The notes: a model not told the origin generated them from the letters alone. Shown: positions 29,067 to 37,447, numbered from the stretch's first letter. The stretch: DNA of 64,000 nucleotides from Nitrospira sp. (GCA_016788885.1 JAEURX010000025.1:90374-154373), one strand, 5' to 3'. Numbers and translations: made by a program.

Positions 29067-29968
29067 GCCACCCCGCCTTCCTTCTCCCGCTCCGCAACCA
29101 ATGCGTGAGTCGGGCATTCGTGCACGCAGATCTGACACCCTTTGCAATGGGCATAGTCCACAACCGGATGATCTTCCCGGTTCATGGCAATCACCCCGTC
29201 CGGACAATAGGCAAAACACAACCAACACCCATTGCACTTGTCTGCGATCAACACTGGTCGAAACGTTCGCCACCCGCCGGTTTCGCGCAACACCGAATTT
29301 CCGGCCGCGCTGATTCTGGCTGTGCCTTTCGTCGGCGGTTCATAGGTCGGCGTGTGCAGGGGAGACACGCCACCGGCCCGGTCGCTACACGATGCCAGCA
29401 CGGCCGGCTCAACCGAGTCATAACACACCCGTGCGAGTGTGAGATTCCGCTCGATCACTGCCCCAGCCACACCGAGATCGGCCAGCTCCCGGCTGATCGC
29501 GGACTGGAGAGGTTTCCACTCCAGCCCTACAAGCTTGGCTGCCACGGCGCCGAGCAACGCACTGATCGCCTCACGCTGCCCCAATTGTTCCAATGCCATC
29601 CCTGTCACATCCCGCGTGCTCACCTGCGTAGGCAAGAACCGATGGGCGCGTACTGCTTCGCTACTCAACGACGAGTTGACGAACAGGACCGTCTGCTCGG
29701 TCATCCCTTCTACGACATGCGCCCCGGCATCGTCCAGCAATGAGGCCTCCGCCACGACGATGACATCCGGATGGGCGATCGGCCCCCGCTCCCGGATCGG
29801 CTCCCGACCGAAGCGCGTGAACGCAGCAACCGGCGCCCCTCGCCGTTCAGCCCCATAGATCGGGGAATCCTGAGCCACATATCCGCTCACAAACGCCGCA
29901 GTGCCAAGAATGCGACTGGCCGTCTTGGCGCCTTGCCCGCCACGCCCGTGAAAGCGTACTGCCACCAT
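29051..29968 (-). CDS. 2-oxoacid:ferredoxin oxidoreductase, fused gamma-delta subunit
   Basis: 305-aa fusion. Residues 1-180 are the gamma domain (VAVRFHGRGGQGAKTASRIL, SPIYGAERRGAPVAAF, SLLDDAG). About 210-305 is the delta ferredoxin domain with two 4Fe-4S sets, CNGCWLCFAYCP and CKGCQICVHECP, each followed by a Pro-rich turn. In many anaerobes these are two genes (porC and porD). ATG 29968 is at the family-like start; 73 upstream codons are Arg-rich shadow. It is the first catalytic gene of the operon and lies 1 bp after a YtxH gene. Confidence 0.92.
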   Translation of the reverse strand: MVAVRFHGRGGQGAKTASRILGTAAFVSGYVAQDSPIYGAERRGAPVAAFTRFGREPIRERGPIAHPDVIVVAEASLLDDAGAHVVEGMTEQTVLFVNSSLSSEAVRAHRFLPTQVSTRDVTGMALEQLGQREAISALLGAVAAKLVGLEWKPLQSAISRELADLGVAGAVIERNLTLARVCYDSVEPAVLASCSDRAGGVSPLHTPTYEPPTKGTARISAAGNSVLRETGGWRTFRPVLIADKCNGCWLCFAYCPDGVIAMNREDHPVVDYAHCKGCQICVHECPTHALVAEREKEGGVAWTAT

Positions 29969-29969
29969 C

Positions 29970-30278
29970 TCAGGCTCGATCCGCCCGCTCCTTCTTGAAT
30001 GCGTCTTTCCCCGCCGCCAATGCAGCGGCAATCGTCGCTTCCGTCTCTCGCAGATACTGTTTGGCCTCATCCACGGTCTCGGAGATGTCTTTTCGGATCT
30101 CCCGGGCCTTCTCCAACATCTCCTCTTCCGTGCGGCGCGCATACCCACGCAATGCCGTACGCGTCTCTTCTCCGGACCTGGGCGCATAGAGAATGGCTGC
30201 TACCGCACCGAGAACGGCTCCACTCAGAAACGCGATCGACACCCCCACCCCCGAACAATTCCCACTCTGATCGGCCAT
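29970..30278 (-). CDS. YtxH-domain protein
   Basis: 102-aa protein: N-terminal single membrane helix with a glycine zipper (VSIAFLSGAVLGAVAAILYAP), then RSGEETRTALRGYARRTEEEMLEKARE, the YtxH signature, and a long charged coiled-coil tail. GAAGGAG precedes the ATG at 30278. It leads the OFOR operon, ending 1 bp before the gamma-delta gene. YtxH proteins are often stress-induced and membrane-associated; a scaffold role at the membrane for the following enzyme is possible but untested. Confidence 0.82.
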   Translation of the reverse strand: MADQSGNCSGVGVSIAFLSGAVLGAVAAILYAPRSGEETRTALRGYARRTEEEMLEKAREIRKDISETVDEAKQYLRETEATIAAALAAGKDAFKKERADRA

Positions 30279-30633
30279 GGTGATCTCTCCTTCCCGGTTA
30301 AAAACATGAGCTCGGGCATGCGCCTTCACTTGGTCTTTGTCCAAAGCAGAGGGCGTGCCAGGCCCTGCCGTGTGAACCTTGGGCAAGTGACTGCTTTGGC
30401 GAGGATTTTCCGGGATACGCTCGGCCGCATAGGCGTCCTGTGATGGGACTGGGGAATTCCAGAACCGCGCAGAAGCCGCACTGTCGCAAAACGCATCAGG
30501 GCACAATGAGCGTCGCCGGCCGTCCCGCTCGCGCTGATCGGACGACGGCACTGCATCTCATGGTGCTGTGAGCTGGAAGGTCAGGTGAAGAGGACGGCAG
30601 AGCAAGCACGGTGGGTGGAGCGGCAGGGCGCAA
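30279..30633. promoter_or_regulatory. Upstream region of the OFOR operon
   Basis: 355 bp between the YtxH start and the end of the upstream cytochrome gene, both minus strand. No credible frame. It should contain the promoter of the ten-gene operon. I see no canonical sigma-70 pair, no long inverted repeat, and no terminator hairpin with T-tract. Confidence 0.35.
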
Positions 30634-31209
30634 TCACTCCTTTTCAGGAGCCGGAGGTGTTTGCGGCACGGCAGGCGCATCCTCGTCTTGGTCCATGTGG
30701 TCGGAGCCTCGGGAGTCCCGCCTTCCACCATGCCCCATCGGGCCGCGCCCTCGCATGCCGTGATGACGTCGGAAGGTCCGTGTGTATTGAATAATCGCCC
30801 AGATCTCTTCATCCGTCAGTTGGTCGGCAAAGCCGACCATGCTGGTGCCGGGCGATCCATACTTGATCACCCAGAAGATTTCGCCTTCCGTACGGTGGCG
30901 CCAGAAGCCATGATGCTGGAAGTTCCGGGGCGCCGGATTGAGCTGCGCCGCGAGCGGCCCATGGCCATCACCCTCCTGACCATGACAATTGATGCAGGTG
31001 CCTTTGCCCGCATAGAGCGCGTTGCCCTTGTCGATCGTCTGGGGCGAATCCGGCAAGGGACTCCTCAACGCTTGGGCTTCGGCCAGTTTATCGGCCGAAA
31101 CACGCGGCCTCATCACATCATGTCCGGCTGCCCACGCATCGGATACGCCACAGAGCAGCGCGAGACACAACACCCCCCACAGCGTGCGGCTTGGTTTTCC
31201 CTTTGCCAT
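30634..31209 (-). CDS. Monoheme cytochrome c with His/Arg/Gly-rich tail
   Basis: 191-aa exported cytochrome: signal peptide LWGVLCLALLCGVSDAWA, heme site CINCHGQEGDGHGP near residue 71, axial Met in SPGTSMVGF near 117, and a closing helix (DEEIWAIIQYTRTF). The last 50 residues are low-complexity (MRGRGPMGHGGRRDSRGS, then Asp/Glu/Pro-rich), perhaps metal- or surface-binding. Its heme domain is clearly paralogous to the C-terminal domain of the tetraheme protein encoded at 32834-34243 (same APRNF/PPRNF, FWVIK/FWIIK and SPGT-x-M elements). Confidence 0.9.
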   Translation of the reverse strand: MAKGKPSRTLWGVLCLALLCGVSDAWAAGHDVMRPRVSADKLAEAQALRSPLPDSPQTIDKGNALYAGKGTCINCHGQEGDGHGPLAAQLNPAPRNFQHHGFWRHRTEGEIFWVIKYGSPGTSMVGFADQLTDEEIWAIIQYTRTFRRHHGMRGRGPMGHGGRRDSRGSDHMDQDEDAPAVPQTPPAPEKE

Positions 31210-31261
31210 GTTCGTACCCTGCTGATGGATGGGCCCAGTTCCCCTTGCCCTGTCGCCACGG

Positions 31262-32314
31262 TCAGAAATCCAGCTCGGCCATCTTCCGATGGAACCGCGT
31301 GATGACATTGGGATCCGGCGTGAGTCGAATCTGCGCCTCGTCCTTCCCCTTGTACGGCAGCAAATTCAGCACATACCGCAGACTTTCCAAACGAGCCGCC
31401 TGCTTGTCGTTCGCCTTCACGATGATCCAAGGACTGAAGGTCGTATGCGTCTTGCCGAACATCTCTTCCTTATATCGAGTGTACGAATCCCACATCTCCT
31501 GCGCCTTTTCATCGACCGGGCTCAGCTTCCACTGTTTGAGCGGATTCTGCCGGCGCGCCTCAAAACGCTTCGCCTGCTCCTCCTTGGAAATCGAGAACCA
31601 GAACTTGATGATGGTGACACCGTCTTCGTACAACATGTGTTCGAATTCCGTGACCTGCTGCAGGAATCGCTGGTGCTCCTTCTTGCTGCAGAATCCCATG
31701 ACCGGCTCCACCACCGCCCGGTTGTACCAACTCCGGTCGAAGAAGACGATTTCGCCTTTGTTGGGCAATTGCCGGATGTAGCGCTGAAAATACCATTGCC
31801 CTCGCTCATCGTCCGTTGGCTTCGGCAGGGCCACCACCCGCATCGCTCGCGGGTTCAGGTGTTCGGTGAACCGACGGATTGTGCCGCCCTTTCCGGCCGC
31901 ATCGCGCCCTTCCACGAGAATCGCAATGCGCTGACCATCGGCCTGCACCCACCGTTGCAACCGCACCAACTCTACCTGTAACTGCCGCAACTCCTGCTCA
32001 TAGAGCAGGGTCTTGCGCACGTCTTCCAGATCGATGCTCTTGCTCTTGATCAGCTGAATGAGCCCCCGACGCGTATTGACCCGGCGGAGGTCCTCCTCGC
32101 TCAAGATCCGTCCTGCTTCCCCGATAAGCCCCGCCGCCATGGCGCCGCCGGGATCACGTGCCGTTTCATAGCCGTCCCCTGCAAGCGGCACGGCGGTAGG
32201 AATCACCTCCAGGTCGTCGTCCAAATCGTTGTCTCCGAGCACAACCCCTGGCTCCTCCGGCTCGCGCTCTTTGCGGCCCTTGGCTTTTCCGTTTGTTGGT
32301 CCCTCTGCGGCCAT
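31262..32314 (-). CDS. ppk2: Polyphosphate kinase 2 family protein
   Basis: 350-aa PPK2 that transfers phosphate between polyphosphate and nucleotides. Walker A is ILVEGRDAAGKGGTI near residue 135. Further motifs are the lid-region ALPKPTDDERGQWYFQRYI, Walker B IVFFDRSWYNRAVVEPVMGF near 190, and SISKEEQAKRF. The C-terminal SPWIIVKANDKQAARLES is standard for class I PPK2. The N-terminal 70 residues are acidic and disordered. ATG 32314 follows a GGGGGG tract; an upstream ATG at 32335 lacks a site. It ends 52 bp before a cytochrome gene and probably serves energy buffering rather than electron transfer. Confidence 0.93.
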   Translation of the reverse strand: MAAEGPTNGKAKGRKEREPEEPGVVLGDNDLDDDLEVIPTAVPLAGDGYETARDPGGAMAAGLIGEAGRILSEEDLRRVNTRRGLIQLIKSKSIDLEDVRKTLLYEQELRQLQVELVRLQRWVQADGQRIAILVEGRDAAGKGGTIRRFTEHLNPRAMRVVALPKPTDDERGQWYFQRYIRQLPNKGEIVFFDRSWYNRAVVEPVMGFCSKKEHQRFLQQVTEFEHMLYEDGVTIIKFWFSISKEEQAKRFEARRQNPLKQWKLSPVDEKAQEMWDSYTRYKEEMFGKTHTTFSPWIIVKANDKQAARLESLRYVLNLLPYKGKDEAQIRLTPDPNVITRFHRKMAELDF

Positions 32315-32341
32315 GCGCCCCCCTTGTTTCTTCATACCGGA

Positions 32342-32701
32342 CTAGAACGCCACGTTTCGATCACGTTCGGCTACGGCCTTGATGTAATCCGGCATGCCCT
32401 TGATCGATGCACCGGCGACGAGATCCGTCCCATTGATTTGACGAGCAACGGCACAGGCTCCGCAGACCCAGATCGGAACCTGCGCGGCCTGCACCGCGGC
32501 CAACACCTCTTTCAAAGGACTCAGATTCACGCCGATCACATGGTCGGCCGTGCCCTTGCGCCCCAACGTCACGGCTTCGTTCCACAGCCACAACACCACA
32601 TCGTGCCCCTGCTCCTTGGCCGTCTTCGCCGCCATGAACGGTAAGCTCGCCATGGTCGGATCGTCTGTGCCACGACTGCCGGAAATGATAAATGTCGCCA
32701 C
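32342..32701 (-). CDS. DsrE/DsrF-like sulfur-relay protein
   Basis: 119-aa protein with the DsrE fold: TFIISGSRGTDDPTMASLPF at the start, GHDVVLWLWNEAVTL, and the conserved Cys region VPIWVCGACAVARQI near residue 80. The two cysteines there are in place for persulfide carriage. GTG start behind GAGGGAGG. Located beside sulfite and thiosulfate dehydrogenase genes, so a role as sulfur carrier or sulfur-state sensor is likely, though DsrE-like proteins are common and diverse. It ends 27 bp before ppk2. Confidence 0.82.
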   Translation of the reverse strand: MATFIISGSRGTDDPTMASLPFMAAKTAKEQGHDVVLWLWNEAVTLGRKGTADHVIGVNLSPLKEVLAAVQAAQVPIWVCGACAVARQINGTDLVAGASIKGMPDYIKAVAERDRNVAF

Positions 32702-32833
32702 TCACAACCTCCCTCGTTCGTCTCTCGTCCGTAAAGATACGAGCTGATGGCCGATAGCGTATGCCTGAGATCGAAGACACGGTACCCGGCCTCTTCCTCG
32801 CGCCATACGCGTCGGCCATCGGCCCTATTCATT

Positions 32834-34243
32834 TCACTTCGCCAGACTTCTCACATAGGCAATCAACTGCCACACCTGCTCATCCGGCAATGCGGCAAAC
32901 GACATCATGCCGGTTCCAGGCGACCCGTTTTTGATGATCCAGAACAGTTGCCCATCGGGCAAGTCCTTCATCGTCGAGCCGCAGGTAAAGTTGCGAGGCG
33001 GTGGAATCAACGCCGCGCCCATGAAGCCCTGGCCGTTGCCTTTCTCGCCATGGCACATGGCGCAGGCCACCGGCTGTGCCGTCTGCAGAAAGAGTGTCTT
33101 CCCCGACTGAATCATGGCATCCGAGCTCGGCAAGGGATTGGTCTTCGACAGAAATTCTGGCGGCGCCTTCGCCGTCTTTCTCGGCTGTGGACAGACCCCA
33201 GAGGCCCCGCCTCCCACCGACGCCTGAGCCTGATCAGGTCCGCCCTTGAAGGTGGCCTTCAAATACGCCATCACATCCGCCACGCCCTGCTGCCCGATCG
33301 TCAGCCCCCAGTACGGCATGTTCGGCGACTTCCCCATCGCGGCGCCGCCATGATTAATGACGTTGTACAGATAATCCGTCGGCAATTTCTCGAAGGGAAT
33401 GTTCGCGTGCACGGCCGGCTTCGGATTCAAGCCGGAAGCCGCCGGACCATCACCCTTGCCGGTCGCCCCGTGGCATTGCGAACAATATTCTTTGTAGAGC
33501 ACTTTCCCGCGATCCACGCTGGCCAGACCGAACTCAGGCGCCGTCCACGGTTCGTAATATTTGAAGTCCTTCACACCCTGCACCATGAGAAACCCAATCA
33601 CCGCTCGCAGCTGCGGCTCCGTCGCATCGGCCAGGAATTCGCCGCTGTGCGGCACAAAGTCCTGCGGATTCAGTCCGAACCGGAACAGCCAGTCCTTGTC
33701 ATACCGCTGCCCTGCCGCCGCCAGGGATGCACTCTGCGGACCACCGATGAGCGCCCCGTTCTCCTCGATGAGGTGACACCCGAGGCAGGCATGCGCCTTA
33801 TACGCGATACCTCCGAACGTCGCATCGAATTTGCTGACCTTGGCGAGATCGAATGCACCGACCGTCACCCGCGGGTCCTTGTTGTGTTGTTGAAAGTAGT
33901 CGGCAATCGCCGCCGCTTCGTCGTCACCGACCACAGGATGCCGCATCGGTCCTTCGGCAAGGTCCCACCGATACCCCTTCGGATACAGAGGGGCCTCTTT
34001 TCCCGTCAGATAGCGAAGCAGCCAGGCACGCTGATACTTACTCCCAGCCCAAATCAAATCGGGGGCCTTGAGATTGAATCGCGAATCGGCTTTTCCCTCC
34101 AGTCGATGACAACCCGCACAATTGGTTTGAATCAGATCTTTCACATGGCTTTGCTCGCTGCCCAGCAACAGGCGCGGGAAAGACATCAAGGCCATGACAA
34201 AGACCAGCGCACACCCGACCGTCACTATCCGTCGTCGCCCCAT
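32834..34243 (-). CDS. Tetraheme cytochrome c (multi-domain)
   Basis: 469-aa exported protein with four heme sites in separate domains: CAGCHR near residue 43, CLGCHL near 153, CSQCHG near 257 and CAMCHG near 394. The signal peptide is GCALVFVMALMSFPRLLLG. Domains 3 and 4 have class I features (a Met-bearing MGKSPNMPYWG, and SPGTGMMSF). Domain 4 is a paralog of the cytochrome at 30634. AAGGGG precedes the ATG. It lies 36 bp downstream of the sorB-like gene, in the same direction, so it may receive electrons from sulfite oxidation. Confidence 0.92.
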   Translation of the reverse strand: MGRRRIVTVGCALVFVMALMSFPRLLLGSEQSHVKDLIQTNCAGCHRLEGKADSRFNLKAPDLIWAGSKYQRAWLLRYLTGKEAPLYPKGYRWDLAEGPMRHPVVGDDEAAAIADYFQQHNKDPRVTVGAFDLAKVSKFDATFGGIAYKAHACLGCHLIEENGALIGGPQSASLAAAGQRYDKDWLFRFGLNPQDFVPHSGEFLADATEPQLRAVIGFLMVQGVKDFKYYEPWTAPEFGLASVDRGKVLYKEYCSQCHGATGKGDGPAASGLNPKPAVHANIPFEKLPTDYLYNVINHGGAAMGKSPNMPYWGLTIGQQGVADVMAYLKATFKGGPDQAQASVGGGASGVCPQPRKTAKAPPEFLSKTNPLPSSDAMIQSGKTLFLQTAQPVACAMCHGEKGNGQGFMGAALIPPPRNFTCGSTMKDLPDGQLFWIIKNGSPGTGMMSFAALPDEQVWQLIAYVRSLAK

Positions 34244-34279
34244 GAGGCACCCCTTTCGTTCACGTATCCAATTGCGCGG

Positions 34280-34909
34280 TTATCGCGTGGCCAGCCACGC
34301 GTGAATATCCGCGATGTCTTGATGGCTCAGCACCGCCCCCCAGGCCGGCATCGGACCTCGACCATGGAGCACGGTTTCCCAAAACGCCCCGTCATTCTTG
34401 AGAATCAGGTTCCGCGCCAGTTTCGGCCCCACGCCGCCGACCGCCCCTTCTCCATGGCAGGCCTGACAGTTGTGTGCATACAGTCCCGCGCCGCGCGTGG
34501 GAACGCCGGTCAACGGCTCTTCGTTCGTCGCCTGCGGCCCAGCCGGCGGCGTAGTCATCGCCAACTCTTGCTCGATGGTCGGCAAGTGATCCGATGCTCC
34601 GGGATGATTGCGCGCAGTCACATACTGGAGGACCAGTGCGGTCTCCTCCTTGGACAGTTCGGCGCCCCAATGGACCATCTTCTCCACGGTGGCAATCCAG
34701 CGTTCTTCCGGCAGCCGTTGCTGTGAAATGAGATCGGTCGTGTGGCAGACGGCGCATCGGGCCATGATCAAGGTTGCGGCCCGTCGAGACTGAGGAGTGG
34801 GAAGCGATGGTCGCTCATCCTCCTGCGCTGCGGTGATGACGACCAGACCAAGCATGACAGACAGCAGAGAGAGCAGTACGAGGAAGGAACCGTGTCGTGA
34901 CCTGCTCAT
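34280..34909 (-). CDS. Diheme cytochrome, sulfite dehydrogenase subunit B-like
   Basis: 209-aa exported cytochrome with signal-anchor FLVLLSLLSVMLGLVVITA. Heme sites are CAVCHT near residue 50 and CQACHG near 149; a possible axial Met is GRGPMPAWG near 185. The ATG at 34909 overlaps the stop of the molybdopterin enzyme gene (ATGA), the expected pairing for a SorA-SorB sulfite:cytochrome c oxidoreductase. SorB of Starkeya is monoheme, so the diheme form here is a variant. It would pass electrons to soluble cytochromes or the bc complex. Confidence 0.82.
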   Translation of the reverse strand: MSRSRHGSFLVLLSLLSVMLGLVVITAAQEDERPSLPTPQSRRAATLIMARCAVCHTTDLISQQRLPEERWIATVEKMVHWGAELSKEETALVLQYVTARNHPGASDHLPTIEQELAMTTPPAGPQATNEEPLTGVPTRGAGLYAHNCQACHGEGAVGGVGPKLARNLILKNDGAFWETVLHGRGPMPAWGAVLSHQDIADIHAWLATR

Positions 34910-36087
34910 GCCGCCACCGTCACCGCCACGCGGTCCCATCCACTCCACAAAAATCCTCCGGGATTCCACGAACTGGTTGCCGGCTGTTGTTCACCCCGTG
35001 CATCCGTGGCGCGGCAGAGCAGAGCCGTGGGGCCGACCGTCCTGGGAGTCCACACATATTGCCACTGCCGCCAGGCATAGGGTTGTCCCTCTCCGAGTAA
35101 CCGGGCTTGCTCCCAGGTCTTTCCGTCATCACAGGATACTTCGACGTGCGCCACGGCGAACTCACCGGCCCAGGCTACCCCTTGAACGGTCACGGGTCCT
35201 TTCCTCACCGTATCACCCTCACCCGGCGCGGCGATCAGCGACTTCACCGGCATCTGTTCGACCGGCACCATCACGGTCCCCGGCAATCCGGATCCCGGCT
35301 GGATCGATGTCTCCGGCATGCGATAGGCCTGCTGCATATAGTAGCCGGGTGTTTCATCGGCCCGTACCGTGAGCTCCGTCAACCATTTCATGCAGGATTC
35401 CGCCATCCAACCTGGAGTGATGACCCGGAGCGGCGCACCATGCAAGAGCGGCAACGGACGACCATTCATTTCAAAGGCGAGGAGCGTATCGGGATGAAGC
35501 GCCTTGGCGATGGGAATACTTCTCGTGAACAGAGGCACGGTAGGAAGAGCGGGACGATCGGCGCCCTGCATCTGAACGTGGACGCCCTGGGGTTTCACAC
35601 CGGCGCGCTCCAGCACATCGCGCAACCTCACGCCGGTCCACTGCGCGTTCCCGACCGCACCGCGCTCCCATTGCACGCCCGGCACCTTGGGGCGATGGTT
35701 CGCGCGCCCGTTCCCGCTGCACTGCAGCACAGCCGTCACTGTCACCGATTCGAACGCATGAAGATCTTTCAGTGACAGGCTGAGCCCTTCCTTGACCAAC
35801 CCCTTCACGGTCAGTCGCCAGGTCTCGGGCTGGACGGCCTCGGCTGCAGGCGGACCAAAATGACTGCGCACGAAGAATCGTTCGTTGGGGGTCAACCAGG
35901 ATGTGAACTCGCGCACCGGGGTTTCGGCGTCGAACGGCCGCGTGACCCGCACCGTGAGCGGACCGCTCCCCTGTCCAATCGCGTCCGCTTGATGGCCTTC
36001 GGCCGCCGGGATCGCGCCCTTGACGAGTGCTCCAATACCGATTCCCTGCAACACCGATCTCAACCATCCACGCCGAGAAACTGTCAT
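34906..36087 (-). CDS. Sulfite oxidase-like molybdopterin protein (SorA-like)
   Basis: 393-aa periplasmic Mo enzyme. A twin-arginine signal (VSRRGWLRSVLQGIGIGALV) marks Tat export with folded cofactor. TPNERFFVRSHFGPP near residue 65 is followed by LQCSGNGR near 125, with the Mo-ligating Cys, then GAVGNAQWTGVRLRDVL. GAPLRVITPGWMAE near 220 and the C-terminal Mo-co dimerisation domain (VQGVAWAGEFAVAHVEVSCDDGKTW) complete the fold. The ATG at 36087 has AGAAGG at proper distance. Sulfite oxidation is the likely reaction; YedY-like reductases are the alternative, but the dimerisation domain argues against that. Confidence 0.87.
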   Translation of the reverse strand: MTVSRRGWLRSVLQGIGIGALVKGAIPAAEGHQADAIGQGSGPLTVRVTRPFDAETPVREFTSWLTPNERFFVRSHFGPPAAEAVQPETWRLTVKGLVKEGLSLSLKDLHAFESVTVTAVLQCSGNGRANHRPKVPGVQWERGAVGNAQWTGVRLRDVLERAGVKPQGVHVQMQGADRPALPTVPLFTRSIPIAKALHPDTLLAFEMNGRPLPLLHGAPLRVITPGWMAESCMKWLTELTVRADETPGYYMQQAYRMPETSIQPGSGLPGTVMVPVEQMPVKSLIAAPGEGDTVRKGPVTVQGVAWAGEFAVAHVEVSCDDGKTWEQARLLGEGQPYAWRQWQYVWTPRTVGPTALLCRATDARGEQQPATSSWNPGGFLWSGWDRVAVTVAA

Positions 36088-36100
36088 GCGCATCCTTCTG

Positions 36101-36517
36101 CTACGTTGGCGTCGTCATGTGGATGTGCGGATTCAACTCGATGGCAATGCCCGTCGGCACCACCACCGATTGATGCACCGTACATCCGTGGGCGACTTTC
36201 AACAACCGTTCTTTGAGTTCCGGCGTGATACGGTGAGGAATGCGGATCGACAGTTGAATCTGCCCGACTCGATGAGGGCCCTCCGCCATGGCCCATTCCG
36301 CCTCAACCCTCAGCCCCTCACGGGAAATGTCATGTCGCGCGCAGAACTCACCTACGAAGTAGCCCACGCAACTCGCCACGGAGCCGACAAACAATTCCAC
36401 CGGCGTCATGCCTGCATCCGCCCCGCCGCCGTCCACCGGTTGATCAGTCACGACTCGGTGGCGATCGCTGAGGATGTCGTAACGCGTTCCACCTTGATAG
36501 GCCACGCTGAGCTTCAT
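36101..36517 (-). CDS. OsmC family protein
   Basis: 138-aa OsmC/Ohr-fold protein: MKLSVAYQGGTRYDI start, DGGGADAGMTPVELFVGSVASCVGYFVGEF with the first active-site-type Cys near residue 57, and KVAHGCTVHQSVV with the second near 116. GGGGAG precedes the ATG at 36517. It is 13 bp upstream of sorA. OsmC proteins reduce organic hydroperoxides with two cysteines; both are present. One of two OsmC genes in the window (the other at 42262). Confidence 0.88.
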   Translation of the reverse strand: MKLSVAYQGGTRYDILSDRHRVVTDQPVDGGGADAGMTPVELFVGSVASCVGYFVGEFCARHDISREGLRVEAEWAMAEGPHRVGQIQLSIRIPHRITPELKERLLKVAHGCTVHQSVVVPTGIAIELNPHIHMTTPT

Positions 36518-36601
36518 CACTGGCTCCCCTACGTACTCCGTTGCCTCAGCTACCCGCATCCACACTGCGGACAACGTTTGGATCACCTTCGCGTCATGGA
36601 C

Positions 36602-37447
36602 TTAATAGGACACGTCCGATGGCTTTCCGCCCTTCGGCCAATCACCGCCCTTCCCGGCAAAGTCCGGGCGAGGTCGAGCGTTGAGATAGGCGGCGACATC
36701 GTAGGCATCCTGATCCGACAAGGCCCACCCTCTGGTCCGCGGCATATTCGATTTGATGAAGGATGCCGTCACCGGCAGACGCGCCATGTCACTCCCGATA
36801 CTGAAGGCCCGGTCGCCCCACAAGGGCGGCGCCGCCATGGTGCCCTGGCCGTCCGCGCCATGACAGAATGCACAACGGGCCGTATACAGTTTCGCACCGC
36901 TCGAGGGATTCGGCGACTTCACCGCGGCGAGACGCGGAATGCCCCGCCATGCCATGCGGCTTCCTTCCGGAACGTCTTTCGACAACCATTCGATGTAGGC
37001 CACCATCGCGTGAAGCTTGTGGCTGTCCTCGGAAATCGCTTTGCCGTTTAAGCTACGTACCACACAGTCGTTGATGCGATCGGCCAGGGTGAGCACCCGG
37101 CCGGCTCGCGCCTGGTATTCCGGATAGACCTTCGAGAGTCCGACAAACGACGCCGAATTGGGATCAAGCCCCGCGTCCAAATGACAATTGGCACAAGTCA
37201 GCCCGTTCCCTACATAGGATGACGCAAATTCTTGAGTGTGGACGACCAGCTGGTATCCGAGGCGGATCTGCTCGCCGCGCTGACCGCCGGGGATGGAATC
37301 GGGTAACGGATGGCTGAATACGGCATCGATTCCTTCCGGCTCTGCCTGCGCACCGCCTGAATGACCAACCTGGCTCGCTCCTTGTGAGCCGACACAACCG
37401 CCTACCACTGCCATGGTAAACAGACCGCTCAGAATAAGGTTCCGCAT
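36602..37447 (-). CDS. tsdA: Thiosulfate dehydrogenase (TsdA-like) diheme cytochrome
   Basis: 281-aa lipoprotein (lipobox AVVGGC near residue 18). The first heme site is in GNGLTCANCHLDAGL near 86. Then LADRINDCVVRSLNGKAI near 122 carries the Cys expected as the unusual His/Cys heme ligand in TsdA. The second heme is CAFCHGADGQG near 192. These are the diagnostic segments of TsdA, which joins two thiosulfates to tetrathionate. Reversibility is a family trait. It lies 84 bp upstream of osmC-sorAB on the same strand, suggesting one sulfur-oxidation unit. Confidence 0.87.
   Translation of the reverse strand: MRNLILSGLFTMAVVGGCVGSQGASQVGHSGGAQAEPEGIDAVFSHPLPDSIPGGQRGEQIRLGYQLVVHTQEFASSYVGNGLTCANCHLDAGLDPNSASFVGLSKVYPEYQARAGRVLTLADRINDCVVRSLNGKAISEDSHKLHAMVAYIEWLSKDVPEGSRMAWRGIPRLAAVKSPNPSSGAKLYTARCAFCHGADGQGTMAAPPLWGDRAFSIGSDMARLPVTASFIKSNMPRTRGWALSDQDAYDVAAYLNARPRPDFAGKGGDWPKGGKPSDVSY

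Noticed and set aside
32747..34726. 659-codon plus-strand frame opposite the tetraheme and SorB-like genes
   Set aside because: It is longer than its true neighbours, but the product is Arg/His/Pro-rich without motifs, and the opposite strand encodes heme sites, signal peptides and a stop/start overlap. Shadow.
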